From Ailurus styani (lineage: Eukaryota > Chordata > Mammalia > Carnivora > Ailuridae), in NCBI GenBank assembly GCA_002007465.1, contig LNAC01000033.1:331204-395203 (forward strand): a DNA stretch of 64,000 nt. The letters run 5' to 3'. Below, piece after piece: positions 21,766 to 33,344 of the stretch. The position numbers and the translations under genes are program-made. Under the pieces are notes generated by a model. It ran no database searches. It was not told the DNA's origin and saw only the letters and a list, made by a program, of their open reading frames with translations. How positions within the stretch are numbered: the first letter of the stretch is position 1; each line of letters starts with the position of its first letter.

Positions 21766-23559
21766 GTCTCCATGAGGATTACTAGTTCCTCCTCCAGTCC
21801 CGAGATCTCAGGATTTGGTTTCCAAGAAGGACATACATGGTAAGAAATGATTTTAAAATAATGGAGCACTTCACAAGAAGAAAGCGGAGAAGTTTCCAGA
21901 CACCTGGCCCAGCCGTGACCAGGGCCAGCGCCGTGTTCTCGCCCAGGCACAGCCGGGATGGGGCAGCGGCCCGATGGAGCTCGCACTCGCCTTCCTCCTG
22001 CTCCCGGGCTTCTTTTCATTTGCTTTTCATTGGGTTCTACATCTGACACCATATTTCATGACACCAGCTGCTTGAGTCTGTAATGAAATACTTTATGGGA
22101 AAGCATTTTGAAAATAGGAAGTCTAAGGCAGGGGGGTTATTTTTAACGTCTGTTCATATTTTCTGCTTTATCTCCTTCAAAACAGCAAATTACGGTGGCA
22201 ATAAAAGAGTGTGGTTGATGGGAGAGGGTTGAATGGGGTGGAATTGAACTGATCTGAATTAAATAAGAGTTGCATTATTCCCACTCGGAGTAACCAAACA
22301 CTGAGTGAAGGCCCGAGGGAAGGCTGGGCGGCTCTAGAGCTGAGGGTCTCGCTCTCCCCAGGAGTATGGAGTAGACAGGCGGTGCGCGTGCCCAGCGTGG
22401 AGGGGCGCAGGGGCCACAGAGAGAGGACCTGTGGCCACACGGACACGTGGTCTTCTGTACCTGTGACCCAACTCTAACTGCCCAAAATGGGGCCTGTGGT
22501 CCACACATTCAGCGGCCAGGTCCCAGAATGAGAGCTCAGGCTCCCTGACCCCTGGCCAAGGTCTTCCCCACCATCTCTGCTGCTTCCGTGTTCTGGAAGT
22601 TTCTTCCTTACGAGTACAGCGGAGTACCTTAGATGCGGATCCAAACTGTCATCATTTTTGGTTTTCTGTCTACACGTATCAGCAGCTCCTTCCAGCCATC
22701 CACCCCAGCGCCCCTCCACGCACAGAAGCACAGTGGTCCACGGGCACTGCAGGGCTGATTGAACATGGTTCGCCCAGGAGCAATACCACCTGAGACCCTG
22801 GAACAGCCAAGGTCCCTGCCCAAGTTCCCATAACGCCAAAGGCCTTGCCCTGGGCTCCTAAGCCATGAGAGGAGGGGTCTGAGGACCCCGGCTGGCATGC
22901 TGACCATGACCCAGGGCCCATACTGAAGCCTGGGGGGCCTGCCGTGGGCAGGCTGTAATGGAACCGGGATGCCCATTCACCTGTGTGCCACGTTCTTCCG
23001 GGTTCAAGTTAAAGCCGGGGCTGGGAGGCAGGACAGGCCTCTGACCCAACTATAAACTGAGCTAAGTTCTGGCTTCCCAAAGGAATTATATCCAGTGTGT
23101 TGGGAAAGAGCCTGAAAAGAGCAAAGCAGGCTGGAATCCTGGCGAAGTCTCAGGGCCTGCCCCTTGGTCTGGTCAGAGGTGCCCAGCCCGGTGGCTCACA
23201 GAGCCCCGTGGCCCCTGAGGGGCCTGCTGGTGGAATCGTCCAGCGTCTCTCAAGGGCCCTTCTCAGAGGGGCCAGCCGCACTCTCCACCAGAGTTGTTTC
23301 AAGCCAAGATCCCAGTTACTCCTGAGAACACTTGTAAGTGGCCTGGCGGCCAGGAAGGCGCCAGGCAGCCCAGGCCTCAACAACCCCACGAACTTCTCAT
23401 GACCTCTGCATGGGGACAGGCCAGACAGACGCCCCAGGTTGAGCCCGCTGGGCAATATGGTGCAGAAACACGCCTGAGGCACCAAGGACCTGTTTTCTGT
23501 GGGCATCCCTAGAACTTGAAGAAGCTGGGGCACTGAACTACTATCGGTCAAATATACAT
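21766..23559. other. GC-rich unique sequence, no gene seen
   Basis: No repeat or exon could be supported. Several frames of 90-163 aa overlap on opposite strands without any conserved motif. 22050-22260 is AT-richer and could be a non-coding conserved segment, but there is no direct evidence. Confidence 0.4.
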
Positions 23560-24059
23560 GTCAGATCTGGGTTCAAAAAATCAGCGGAACAAGTATCAGT
23601 TGGGAGAGATCCCGACGAATCAGATCATTGAGACCTCAGAGGGTCAGAGTGCCACAAACTTAAATGGGCCAAGAGGCAGCTAAAACAAAAACAAAAACAG
23701 AAAACTACTGCGGCCTGAGATTGTGTTAATGGAAGTATAGGACCCGAAGTAAAAGAGGCAGGAATGAGTCAGGCCATATTTGGTGTATTGTGTTCTGTTT
23801 CAGGTAGCACATTTTTAAGACTGTAATTCCAAATTAGAATATTCTCTAATGAGTAGAATGCTATGGCGAGGAGCTTGGAAGTTAGCCTTGGAAGAATTTT
23901 TAAGGAAATGGCTATTTGGCCAAAAGGAGGCAGGAATGCAGAGCTGCATTAAAGGACTATATGTGAGAATGCTTGCTCCCACCTGGGGGTTACATCAGCG
24001 TGCTAAGAAATACACAGACCGATAGAAATTGAGGCAGCCTTTTTGGGGAACATCATGTT
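23560..24059. other. Moderately AT-rich sequence, unresolved
   Basis: Contains an A-rich 'aaaacaaaaacaaaaacag' tract at 23683-23702. It may be an old repeat, since it lies directly against an L1 relic, but I could not assign it. Confidence 0.3.
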
Positions 24060-24570
24060 CTTCCACATCAAGGCCTTTAAAACTCCTCACTCTGTGGATT
24101 TGGTCCAGGACTTCTATTGCTGGGCATTTATCTCAAAGAAGTCATCAGACTATGATAAAGATTTCCCTACAGTGATTTTTACTGTTGTGTAATTTCCAAC
24201 ACGGAAAAGTAAGAGACAACCTAAGTGTCCAAAAGTAAGGGTATAGCTCCACACATTGTGAAGCAGCATGCTATGGAAAATATGGCAACCATTAAAAATA
24301 TGGTTTCAAAGGCTCTTCGGTGATATGAGAAATGTTCACGATGTCAGTGAAAAGAATGATCTGGGCTCAACATGTATCATCAACAGGATTCTAATTTTGT
24401 AAAACACACACATGACCACATGTGCACAAATAGGAAGAAATGGCTCTAAAATGTTAACAGCATTCATCACTGCATGTTTATATTTATCAGTGATTTATTT
24501 TACGTTCACTTTTGCATGTTTATCAAATTTTCTGCAATGCATAGCTATCCTTTCTATAATCAGAAAACAA
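24060..24570 (+). mobile_element. L1ME-type LINE-1 3' relic
   Basis: It has the L1 ORF2-end/3'UTR pattern: 'ttctattgctgggcatttat', 'acaacctaagtgtccaaaag', 'catgctatggaaaatatgg', 'caaccattaaaaatatgg' and 'agtgaaaagaatgatctgg'. It is heavily diverged with no coding capacity. Confidence 0.6.
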
Positions 24571-26401
24571 ATATTTAAAATATTGGAAGAGCAGTTGAGT
24601 GTGGGATGGCTGATAGACTCTGGGGGCCTGCTCAGTGACAGCTTCCCAATGGGGCGGGGGGGCCCCGGCCACTGGGTGTCCAGCCTGCATCAGGTGGGAG
24701 GTTGAACAAAAAGGCCACTACATGTGAGAATTGATAGAACGAAGGGGAAATAACATTTACCAAAGATCTGCCCTAGTTCAGTCTGTATGCTTCAAATCTG
24801 AGAATTGAAGTCAAGATAACTCCTGTAATGATCTAAGGTTGGTAAGAGTCAGAGCTGGGATCTGAAGTGAGGACTTCCTACCTCTTCACCCATGTTTGAA
24901 ACCGCCTTCTCCCTTGGCGGGAGCCAGGCCCACTTTGGGCCCCTATTCAACTATCCAGCCTGCGTCACTTCTTGGGATCAAGAAACAAGTAGGAAACCTC
25001 GCAGTTTGTTACAGAGACTTGTCTCCTAACAGATCTGTGAAGAATTAGGGTAGACGCCTCCCCAGGAAAGGAGGAATCCAAGGAGGGACTAGAACACACT
25101 TGTGTTTCTCAGATTCCCGTGTCCCCTCATCACCAAACATCTTAAGGAGCCACTTACTACGTGGATCGAAACTCCTGCTGATAGACTCCTTTTCTCAGTC
25201 TGTGGAACAGAGTCCCTTTCTATTCCTGAAGTGTGATGTTACCCTCAGAAGCAAATCAGCCATCTAAGTATAAAATATCCTATTTTCTCCCCTCAATTCT
25301 GCCATTTTGCTTATCTGACGCCATTTTGCTAAGGTGTCAAAGAGTATCTAACCCAGTTCCCTTTCCCAGGGGGACAACCCTGAGTCTGCCAGGGGACAGA
25401 GAGGCCTGTGATGAACTGCGGTACCATCAAGAGGTCCAGACACCAAACCTGGAACAGTCATATGCCCAACTCCCACCAGTAAGACTTTGGACTTACAGAA
25501 GATTACTGGAGCAAGTGAGTTCTTATTTTCCTGAGGGACCTTTAATGGGTCTCACAAACAAAAAAGCCACAAATGTAATAGTTCTTAGGCCTTTTTGAGC
25601 ACTGACACATTCCTGACTTGTCAGGAGTTATCCTCGCAACAGCTACACACATGAACACACAAACCCACACACTCACATACACACATCCTCTCCATAATGG
25701 CTTTGAGTGTCAACTAATTTGAGCAGTTCCTGGCTCTGGCCAACAGAGCATAGAAAACAGGGATTATTTTCAGGGAAGTCTTGCCTGAATGTGATCAGTG
25801 AATGCTCTTGGGGCCCAGGCCCTACCAAAAGCACCCCTGTTGACCCAAGGGAAGTAGAGGTACAATCTTCTTTTGCAGACACAAGTCTACCAAGAGATTC
25901 TGCTCTGAGGGTCAATGTCACGTGCATAGTCAATCAAGAAATAAAATGTTCTCCCATTTCAGAACTGGGGGTGGGCAGGGAGGGTAGACAGAGCAGTACA
26001 TTTCTTGTTTCCTGATTTCTGGGAATTTAAAAGTAGTCTTTAGTTTTCTTAAAGTAAATTGTATTTCCAAATCCTCCTATACTGGAAACATTTTCTAAGA
26101 AAAGGCAGTCTTTGACCATCAGTGCATATTTATGGGAGTCACTAATGCTGAGTTGGACCATTTCCTCTAGCAGGAGACTATGTCATTGCCAATCTCTGTC
26201 ATGTCACCCCCAGAGGGTGGAAGTATTCCCTCTAGAACAGCCAAACAACCCTAATAGCCCACTTTAGGGCTCCATCTGTACAGCCTTAGGGAGTTCATTT
26301 GACACCTCTGGGTGTCTCCCTTCTTGCTTTATAGGATGAGGATGTGATCACCAAGACACCTTCCAGTTTTAAGTTGTGTAAATCAACTTGACAATGAATT
26401 G
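24571..26401. other. Mostly unique sequence with a MIR-like patch
   Basis: 24750-24897 resembles a MIR3/L2-type segment ('gtaagagtcagagctgggat'). 25637-25688 is CA-rich low complexity. 25040-25620, containing 'gccattttgctaaggtgtc' and 'gtataaaatatcc', could be an old LTR, but I cannot support it. No gene was recognised. Confidence 0.35.
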
Positions 26402-26409
26402 ATCTGGAC

Positions 26410-26616
26410 CAAAGGTTGGCAAACTACAGAGTCCTGGTCAAATTCAGCCTCCTGCCTATCTTTGTAAATAAAGAGCATGGTCATGCCCATTCGTGTGTGT
26501 TATCTAGGGCTGCTTTTGAACTACAGTGGCAAAGGCAAATAATTGCGACAGAGTTGTCCACAAAACCAGAAATGTTTACTATCTGCTTTTTTATAGGAAG
26601 AATTTGCCAATGCCTG
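26410..26616 (+). mobile_element. hAT/Charlie-type DNA transposon with 8-bp target-site duplication
   Basis: The left terminus 'caaaggttggcaaac' matches CAGGGGTTGGCAAAC. The inside reads 'gtaaataaagagcatggtca', 'gcccattcgtgtgtgttatc', 'gctgcttttgaactacagtg', 'aattgcgacagagttgtcc'. The right terminus 'tttgccaatgcctg' mirrors the left. Flanking octamers 'atctggac' (26402-26409) and 'gtctagac' (26617-26624) agree at 6 of 8 positions, both differences being transitions, as expected for an old hAT target-site duplication. It carries no transposase. Confidence 0.8.
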
Positions 26617-26624
26617 GTCTAGAC

Positions 26625-27361
26625 CCTTAGAAACTAAGGTAGGTTGAGTTAGACAATGAGAAACCAGGGATTCTGTAGGGAGCTCACAGCAATACTTCCA
26701 CAGTCCAGGAATCTATTTATATTTTCAACCTGTGCCACCTACTGGGATCACCCAGCAGGGAGCAAACTTATGGAACGTGTTAAATAGAACTTTCTTGTCA
26801 TTGTCCTGAAGCTGCTGCTGCTAAGCTTCAGTGAGTGCCCCTTGGCAGGTACACTTGCCTCCTCCCTCTCCTTCCCTCCACTATCCCGTAGATTTCCACC
26901 ACATCTCTACTCACTCTTCTTCTCTCCAGACTTTACTCCTGGGTTTGTTGTTTCTTGGTTTTTTTTTTAAGTCTGTCCTTAAACAGAAGCCTCTCCCTCC
27001 CCTAGAGTGTTTTAATTGCTCTTCTCTGGACCATGTCCAGGTTCATTATGTTCCATGGGAGCCAATGGCCAGAACTACCCACTTGCAGGAGCAAACTGTG
27101 GTTTTAAGCAAAGAGGGAAGTTTTGGCTGCATGGCTTAGGGGTAGAAGGTCAAGCTTCATCGATGACATGGGATGAAATCCTGCCTCTTGATTCTTCTAG
27201 GTACGTGGCCTTCATCGGAAACAGCCAGGCCACTTCCAAATCCTCTAAGGTGGTTGTGGGAGCTGGTGAGACATAGGGCTCAATGCAGAGGCTCACGAAG
27301 GCACACTCAGGATCCAGATTTGGCTGATGACTTCTGTCTTCAGAAAAGTCGCCTGTGTGGA
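26625..27361. other. Unique sequence, no gene seen
   Basis: No repeat or exon was recognised apart from the CTCF-like site at 26732-26745. Confidence 0.4.
26732..26745 (-). promoter_or_regulatory. Candidate CTCF site
   Basis: The minus strand reads CCAGTAGGTGGCAC, which fits CCASYAGRKGGCRS at all 14 positions. Confidence 0.45.
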
Positions 27362-27422
27362 TAGGTAAATAGGTAGGTAGGTAGATAGAGTTGAAATCAT
27401 GACTGACTTCTCAGAAGATAAG

Positions 27423-27499
<77 letters not shown>

Positions 27500-27667
27500 A
27501 TATAAACATACACACACATACAAATACACAAAATCATATATATACACATATGTATATGTATGTAGTTGTGTTAGGTGTGCAAATACACACAGTGTATACA
27601 TATATATATATACAGTGTATAAATATATATTATATATTGCCTTACATCTACACATATATTTATTTAT
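27362..27667. repeat. Compound microsatellite (GGTA/GATA)n-(CT)n-(TA)n-(TG)n
   Basis: 'aggtaggtaggtagatag' at about 27371-27388, then (CT)12 at 27424-27447, (TA)16 at 27448-27479 and (TG)n at about 27479-27499. An AT/CA-rich tail with many 'tatatacacata' variants continues to about 27667. Open frames here are repeat translations (YIYIYI, CVCVCV) and not genes. Confidence 0.95.
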
Positions 27668-27970
27668 AAATATTTGTAAATATATTTAAGACTAACAAAA
27701 TATACCTTGTCTCCCAGCTGAGCCCTAGGCTCCTTGTGGGGACTCGGCCTCACCCTTTTCAGACGCTCGGGGGAGAGTGTGGCAGGTGCAAAACCCTGAA
27801 GACCACCAGGCAGCTCAGAAAAATGAATCCCACTAGAATTTAAATCTGTGAAGGAGGAGCTCTCATTGCTCGAGAAATACGTGTGCATTCACGTTTTAAG
27901 TGAAAGGGCCTTCAGAGCCCCTGTTTAAAAAGTTATATTGGAACACTGACAAAAACAAAATTAAATTAAG
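27668..27970. other. Unique sequence
   Basis: No gene or repeat was recognised. Confidence 0.35.
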
Positions 27971-27973
27971 ATG

Positions 27974-28015
<42 letters not shown>
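27971..28015. repeat. (TAAA)n microsatellite
   Basis: About eleven perfect AAAT/TAAA units. It resembles a SINE tail, but no SINE body lies to its left, so it is called as a simple repeat. Confidence 0.9.
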
Positions 28016-28019
<4 letters not shown>

Positions 28020-28599
28020 TTTTTAAGTTGTTTAGCAAACCTCTATGGAACATTTAAAATGAGTCGGCTCCCCTCACCAAGGCATGTCCTTTGCACCCCT
28101 AAGTGTTGGTTCACAACTCATTAGCCGTTTGACAGGGCAGCTAGCTGGGAGGGCAGAGGTTGGAGAAATGTAACCCCACAGTGTCTCACTCCGCTGTCGC
28201 CGGGAGGTGCCGCATCTCTGCGAAGAAGGTAAGGAAAGCCTGTGAGAACACGTCTCTATTCACCAGCACCGAAGGTAGACACCAGCGTTTAGGAAATGCA
28301 GAATATCATTCTTTCTGGGCTCCTACACTGGTGCATCCTGTGATGCATCCAGCATCCTGTGAGCATAGCTGACCTGATTTTCCCCTGAAAACTACCTGGG
28401 AACGGCCTTGCCAGTCGCTCGTCTGTCCCTCAACTGTGAGGGCCACAACGACAGGTGCTGGCCAGCCAAGGCCTGTGTCCCTCATCTCGGAGTCTACCAC
28501 CTCAAGTACAGACAGCCCAAAGAACATTATCTGAGGGCTGAGAGGAGCCCAGAACGTCTCCCCACCTCAACCTGGATTTGCCCTGGGTAACTCTCGAGT
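28016..28599. other. Unique sequence, no gene seen
   Basis: No recognised repeat or exon. A 73-aa minus-strand frame at 28306-28527 has no motif. Confidence 0.4.
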
Positions 28600-28810
28600 G
28601 TTTTAAAAAGCAAAAAAGTTTCCAAAGGCCCCGGCTGGCAGCTCCCATTACCCCAGCAGACCCCTATCTCTAATAGGGATCACGCATTAATGACAGAGAC
28701 AAGTCCTCAGGAAGATTAAAGGCCTTGTATAATTAAAAAGATAAGAGCAGGCCTGGGAGAAGGAAATTGGGATTCAATTAACACGAGCACCCTCCCCCCC
28801 GCTGCTCCCC
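28600..28810. promoter_or_regulatory. Possible conserved regulatory element
   Basis: A low-repeat block dense in homeodomain-type cores and related sites: 'cgcattaatgacagagac', 'agattaaaggccttgtat', 'aattaaaaagataagagc' and 'ggattcaattaacacgagc'. Compact clusters like this between repeats are typical of vertebrate conserved non-coding elements. There is no alignment to prove conservation. Confidence 0.3.
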
Positions 28811-29955
28811 CACGATCAAATGTTCCCCTCACAAGTGCCCTCTCTACTCACGGAGAGCCAAAGGCTGAAGGGCTCTTATTTATGGCCTGCTCAAGTTGGG
28901 CCTGGGGCCTTCCTTGGCTGGGGAGTCTGTTTACTTAGAGCTCAGGAGGGAGGGGAAAAGCAACACAAATCCTGCAGGAGGGGGCAACAAGGTGCTTTTG
29001 ACTCCTTTTCTTTTCTCGTCTCAGCTCCTCTGATCTTCTTGACAGGGGAAGAAAAATACTCAATAGAAGGTCTATTTCCTTCCTCCTTCAGCCTGAGGCT
29101 GACACAACAGGCTAAGGGTCACTGCTGAGAAAGCTCTGTGGGGTTATTTGTGTTGGGAAACCAGGCCACTTCCCCCTTTCCGTCTTTCTCAGGTTTCCAT
29201 GGAGGCAGAGGGAAGATAAGGTTGGAGAAGCAGCTGCTCCAAGGGCTTGTGGGGTGCGCCAGACTCAGGGAACCTCACTCCTGATGATCCTTTGGAGGAT
29301 GCGGAGTGGGGAGGAGAGTTCACCAGGGTCCATGGGACAAGCTGAGCTGGTAGGATGGGGACAGCTGGGGGCTCCAACAAAGGGCAGAGCTGACGCCACG
29401 GCTGGGGGAGTTAGTCCCAAGGTGCTTTACTGATAACTCTTACTTCAGAGCTAACTAGTGCAAAGGCAGATCGAGGTCCTGGGACATTACGGAAATCGAA
29501 CATGGAGGTCTATTTGGATGGATGGCCCATGCCTTACTCTGCTTTTGCCGAAGGCTGGCGAAACCCACCTTGTTGCAGCTCCTCCCTCTCTTTTCTCAGT
29601 GGCTCATGAACCCTCGGTCAGAACTCTCTCCACTAGAACGCAGCTCCAGTCAGCTCATGGGGCCTTAAAGCTGTGTGCAACCAGGCCGTGGTTGTCCACG
29701 AGGCTGAGGAGAAGGGTTTTGAGGTCTTGAGGGCCTTGATGGTCCCAGAACATCTGGGACCTAGAACACAGAAAACATCCCAACGGCTGGAAAGGGTGGA
29801 AAAACCTGCAGATAAACCATAATAATCAGGATATTATATCTTATTCCGTGACCAGTTAATTATCTCGGAAGCTGTATTCAAAGTTGTATGTTAACCTCAC
29901 TTAAGAGGCCCCAGACACCTGAGGCTCAAGACATTTCAAGCCAGACTCCACATTT
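28811..29955. other. Unique sequence, no gene seen
   Basis: No repeat or exon was recognised. 29820-29920 is AT-rich with 'ccagttaattatctcggaag' and could be part of a regulatory element. Confidence 0.4.
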
Positions 29956-29972
29956 TAACCACACAATATCTT

Positions 29973-30209
29973 TTTTTTAAGATTTTATTTATTTATTTGG
30001 CAGAGTGAGAGATTACAAGTAGGCNTAAGATTTTATTTATTTGGCAGAGTGAGAGATTACAAGTAGGCAGAGAGGCAGGCAGAGAGAGAGGAGGAAGCTG
30101 GCTCCCTGCTGAGCAGGGAGCTCGATGCGGGGCTCCATCCCAGGACCCTGAGATCATGACCTGAGCCGAAGGCAGAGGCTTTAACTCCCACTGAGCCACC
30201 CAGGCGCCC
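29973..30209 (-). mobile_element. CAN-type SINE, minus strand, with internal assembly scar
   Basis: It has poly-T, 'aagattttatttatttattt', 'gagattacaagtaggcagag', 'aggcaggcagagagagag' and the reversed head 'ctgagccacccaggcgccc'. The target-site duplication 'taaccac[a/c]caatatctt' is present at 29956-29972 and from 30210. A single N at 30025 lies between two copies of the same segment (29978-30024 and 30026-30068). Confidence 0.95.
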
Positions 30210-30313
30210 TAACCACCCAATATCTTATCCTCCTGTGTTCCTTATTCTAGCAAATGCCTCTGTTACTACTTTCCGAGCCTTAGTTGTTCAATCCACAAAA
30301 TGGCGGAAACACA

Positions 30314-30584
30314 CCCTTCCTCCTCTCATCTTCAGGTCTTTACTCACACTGCTTCTGCCTCCTCTGAGCAATCCTTCCTGGTGCTCCCAGCCCCATTTCT
30401 CTTCCTCTCCCCCATCACATTTGGTTCCTCTAGCTCCATGATCTGCTTTGTATCTGAATTACCCATGTGTGCCTCTAATTCTCCCTCTACATTGTAAGTC
30501 ATCGTTAGGCGTGATTGTGTCTATAACCCTATACAATATCTAGCGCAGGGAATAATGAATCTTGATTACAGTGACTACCATTCT
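30314..30584 (+). mobile_element. L2 3' tail, copy A of a duplicated pair
   Basis: It has the L2 3' order 'catcttcaggtctttactca', 'cctctgagcaatccttcctg', 'tctacattgtaagtcatcg' and 'tctagcgcagggaataatg'. The segment aligns over its whole length with 33345-33613 at about 85-90% identity by eye, far closer than independent L2 copies normally are. Confidence 0.7.
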
Positions 30585-31094
30585 TTGTCTCCCTTCAAGT
30601 TGACAGACTCACAGAGACAGCCCAGAAACAGACACATTTTGCAAAATACAAAATGCAATGCCGATCATCAGAGCTAGAGACCTTGGCCCTCCTCTCCCTC
30701 ACTGCCCACATCACTCACTTCCTCACTGGCTCTCAGAGCAAGGGCTCCGTCTCGCACAAATGAGGATGCAGTGACACTAGGTGAACTGCAATGGCTGACA
30801 CCTCTAAGTGACATACCAGAGCAACCCAGCATGAACAGCTCCAGAAATGTCCTCAGAGGCAACTCACAGCCATTTCCACGCAACCCTAGAGTGACTGAAA
30901 CTGAATCGTCAGGAGGGAACAAGGGGTTGACGATGATAGCATGAATTTTAAGCTAGATGGGAAAGGAGAGTAGCTGCCTAGCCGGCTTGCCAAAGAGCGA
31001 TTTGGGGCAAGCAGTGTTGTGGTTACAGAGCAGAGACCTTAGAGATAACCAGCTGTATGCATCATGTCCCAGAGGAACCGCATAACCTGGGGGA
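30585..31094. other. Unique sequence
   Basis: No gene or repeat was recognised. The right end may include more of the MLT1 LTR. Confidence 0.35.
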
Positions 31095-31592
31095 GGATGT
31101 GGATGTCCTCCTGCAAGATGGCCTCCTGGAATTCCTGCCCTTGTATTGTCCCCCTCCCAGATGGACAAGGGCTGACCTGTCTAACCAGTAGGATGTTGAG
31201 CAGTCTGTGACTGCTGAGGTCATAAAGCACATGGGGAGTCCTGTCTTGGGTCACTTCCTCTGCAGAAACCTAACTCCCATGGCATAAGGACACTCAAGGG
31301 GTCCCACAGAGATAACCATGTGGTAAAGAATCACAGCCTCCTGCCAACAGCCAGCAAGGAATGGATGCCAAGAGCCATGTGAATGAACCATCTCAGTAGC
31401 AGGCCCTCCAGCCCCAGTGAAGCCTTCTCATGATGCAGCCCCAGGCAATGTGTTGGGAGACTGTGAGTCAGACCTCCCAGTGATGCCACTTCCAGACTCC
31501 CAACCCACAAAAACAGTGAGATAATAAATATGTGATATCTGAATTCACTAGTGTGGGGCTTATTTGTTACACAGCAATGGGTAACTAATACA
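31095..31592 (+). mobile_element. MLT1-type ERVL-MaLR LTR
   Basis: A typical MLT1 solo-LTR pattern: 'cccttgtattgtccccctc', 'cctcctgccaacagccagca', 'agccatgtgaatgaaccatc', 'cctccagccccagtgaagcc', 'gtgagataataaatatgtga', and 'tttgttacacagcaatgggt' ending in 'aactaataca'. No internal retroviral sequence was seen beside it. Confidence 0.8.
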
Positions 31593-31702
31593 AAGAGTGT
31601 GTATCATCAAATCCTCTTCTGTCTTTTCACAATGTATCCACAGTCATTAACTCATCTTATTCTGATACTTGGTTCATTTCTCTGGTTCAAAAGTAGAGAA
31701 GC

Positions 31703-31899
31703 AGGGCACCTGGCTTGCTCAGTCATTGAGGGTCTGCTTTCGGGTCAGGTCATGGTCCCAGGATCCTGGGATCGAGCCCTGCATCGGGCTGTCTGCTTGG
31801 AGGGAAGCCTGTTTCTCTCTCTTCCACTCCCCCTGCTGTGTTCCCTCTCTCACTGTGTCTCTCTCTGCCAAATAAATAAATAAAAATCTTAAAAAAAAA
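31703..31899 (+). mobile_element. CAN-type SINE with target-site duplication
   Basis: It has 'gggcacctggcttgctcagt', 'gggtcaggtcatggtcccag', a CT-rich region, (AAATAA)n and poly-A. Direct repeats 'aagtagagaagc' (31691-31702) and 'aggtagagaagc' (31900-31911) flank it. Confidence 0.95.
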
Positions 31900-31911
31900 A
31901 GGTAGAGAAGC

Positions 31912-33101
31912 TGCAGGTGGGAAAGGATAAGTAGCTTTTCCAAGTTTACATTATGCATGATAGCTGAAATCGGTAAAGAAGCCAAGTGAAATTTTTACTT
32001 CTACTGTTTTCTCTTTGCACACAGTCCAGCTGCTGAAATCATATTATACGGATATCTGCCTTCTTACCCATTTTCCAGGGCCTGTTCTGTTTTGCAAGAA
32101 CTCCTTGTTGGATGTTCTAGGACACCACTGGAGGTGGCATCACTGGTGGATTAAGAAGTTACCTCAACTTGAGCACGAGCTGCTAAGTTAGACCCAATAT
32201 TCCCCGCCACCACTCAACAGACCTCAACTGAGTGCCCGCCGCATGACAAGTGTCAAAAAAGCCACATCTACAGGATGCATTTCCTAGAGGCACAGTTCAA
32301 TAGAGAGCCAGGGGGTGAAAAAAAAGAGAGAAAAGAAAAAATAAGAAAGCTATAACATTTGAGCTTGAAATGTCACAGGGAGCCAAGGAAGTTGTCTGAT
32401 GGATTGCCCTGTCATCTCCAAGCCAAAAGAAAAAAATTTCAGATCCATCAATTTGTTCCTGCCCTTTTAATCCAAACAATATTTTACAGGATCAGAACGC
32501 AAAGACATTATTTTCTTAGGCATTCAACAATGTGTGTGGATTGCTGAACACTTCACCAGAAAGCAGCAAGTGAGAACGGCAGGTTGTTCAAATGTCTGCA
32601 CATCGTATTGACCCAGACTATATATAAAAATATGCTGTAACATACATGAAAGCCTCTTTTGTGCCATATGTTCATTTATTCGCTCGTTCACTCATTCATG
32701 GGACCCCACTGTCTATGTGGCTCTGCCCTAGACAATGAACATGAAGGGGGACACCTATGTACACGCACTTTAGCTGCCCAGTGGAAGACCACCACTGCAC
32801 ACTCTGGAAATGCTCCTCCCTCTGGCTTACTTTCTGGTCAGTAGACATTTTCTTGAACATCCTTTCTTTGGACCACGATCTGAGCTGCTACCATCTGCTC
32901 CTTGGATCAAATGTTTGGCTCTTGGGCTCAGATCCTGTTGGGTTATATCTTCATTTGCAGAGCAGGCTGAAAAATTCCCTCCCCTGACACAGAAAGATGA
33001 TTGGCAGTATGATGTATACGCTGTAGGAGTTTAGAGAAGGACAAGCACTGTAGGTTGGCTTCACAACAAAGTCTTCCAAGTGAGGTAGAATTTGATGGGG
33101 G
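31912..33101. other. Unique sequence, no gene seen
   Basis: No exon was recognised. 32670-32702 carries a 'ttcattcact'-like tail that may be a MIR/L2 remnant. Confidence 0.4.
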
Positions 33102-33116
33102 CATTTGCCAATTTTC

Positions 33117-33322
33117 TTTTTTCTTTTTTTTTTTTAAGATTTTATTTATTTATTTGACAGAGAGAGAGAGATCACAAGTAGGCAGAGAAGCAGGCAGAGG
33201 GAGAGGGGGGAAGCAGGCTCCCTGCCAAGCAGAAAGCCCGATAGAGGCCTCGATCCCAAGAACTTGAGATCATGACCTGAGCCGAAGGCGGATGCTTAAC
33301 CCACTGAGCCACCCAGGCGCCC
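33117..33322 (-). mobile_element. CAN-type SINE, minus strand
   Basis: It has poly-T, 'aagattttatttatttattt', 'gagatcacaagtaggcagag' and the reversed head 'ccactgagccacccaggcgc'. Perfect target-site duplications 'catttgccaattttc' lie at 33102-33116 and 33323-33337. The exact duplication indicates a young insertion. Confidence 0.97.
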
Positions 33323-33344
33323 CATTTGCCAATTTTCAAATATG

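Noticed and set aside
25040..25620. Possible LTR with a TATA-like word
   Set aside because: I could not identify termini, a polyadenylation signal in the right place, or a family match.
27399..27689. Open frames of 60-96 aa
   Set aside because: They are translations of (CT)n, (TA)n and (TG)n.
31095..31592. Possible provirus
   Set aside because: Only a solo MLT1-type LTR is seen, with no internal genes or second LTR.
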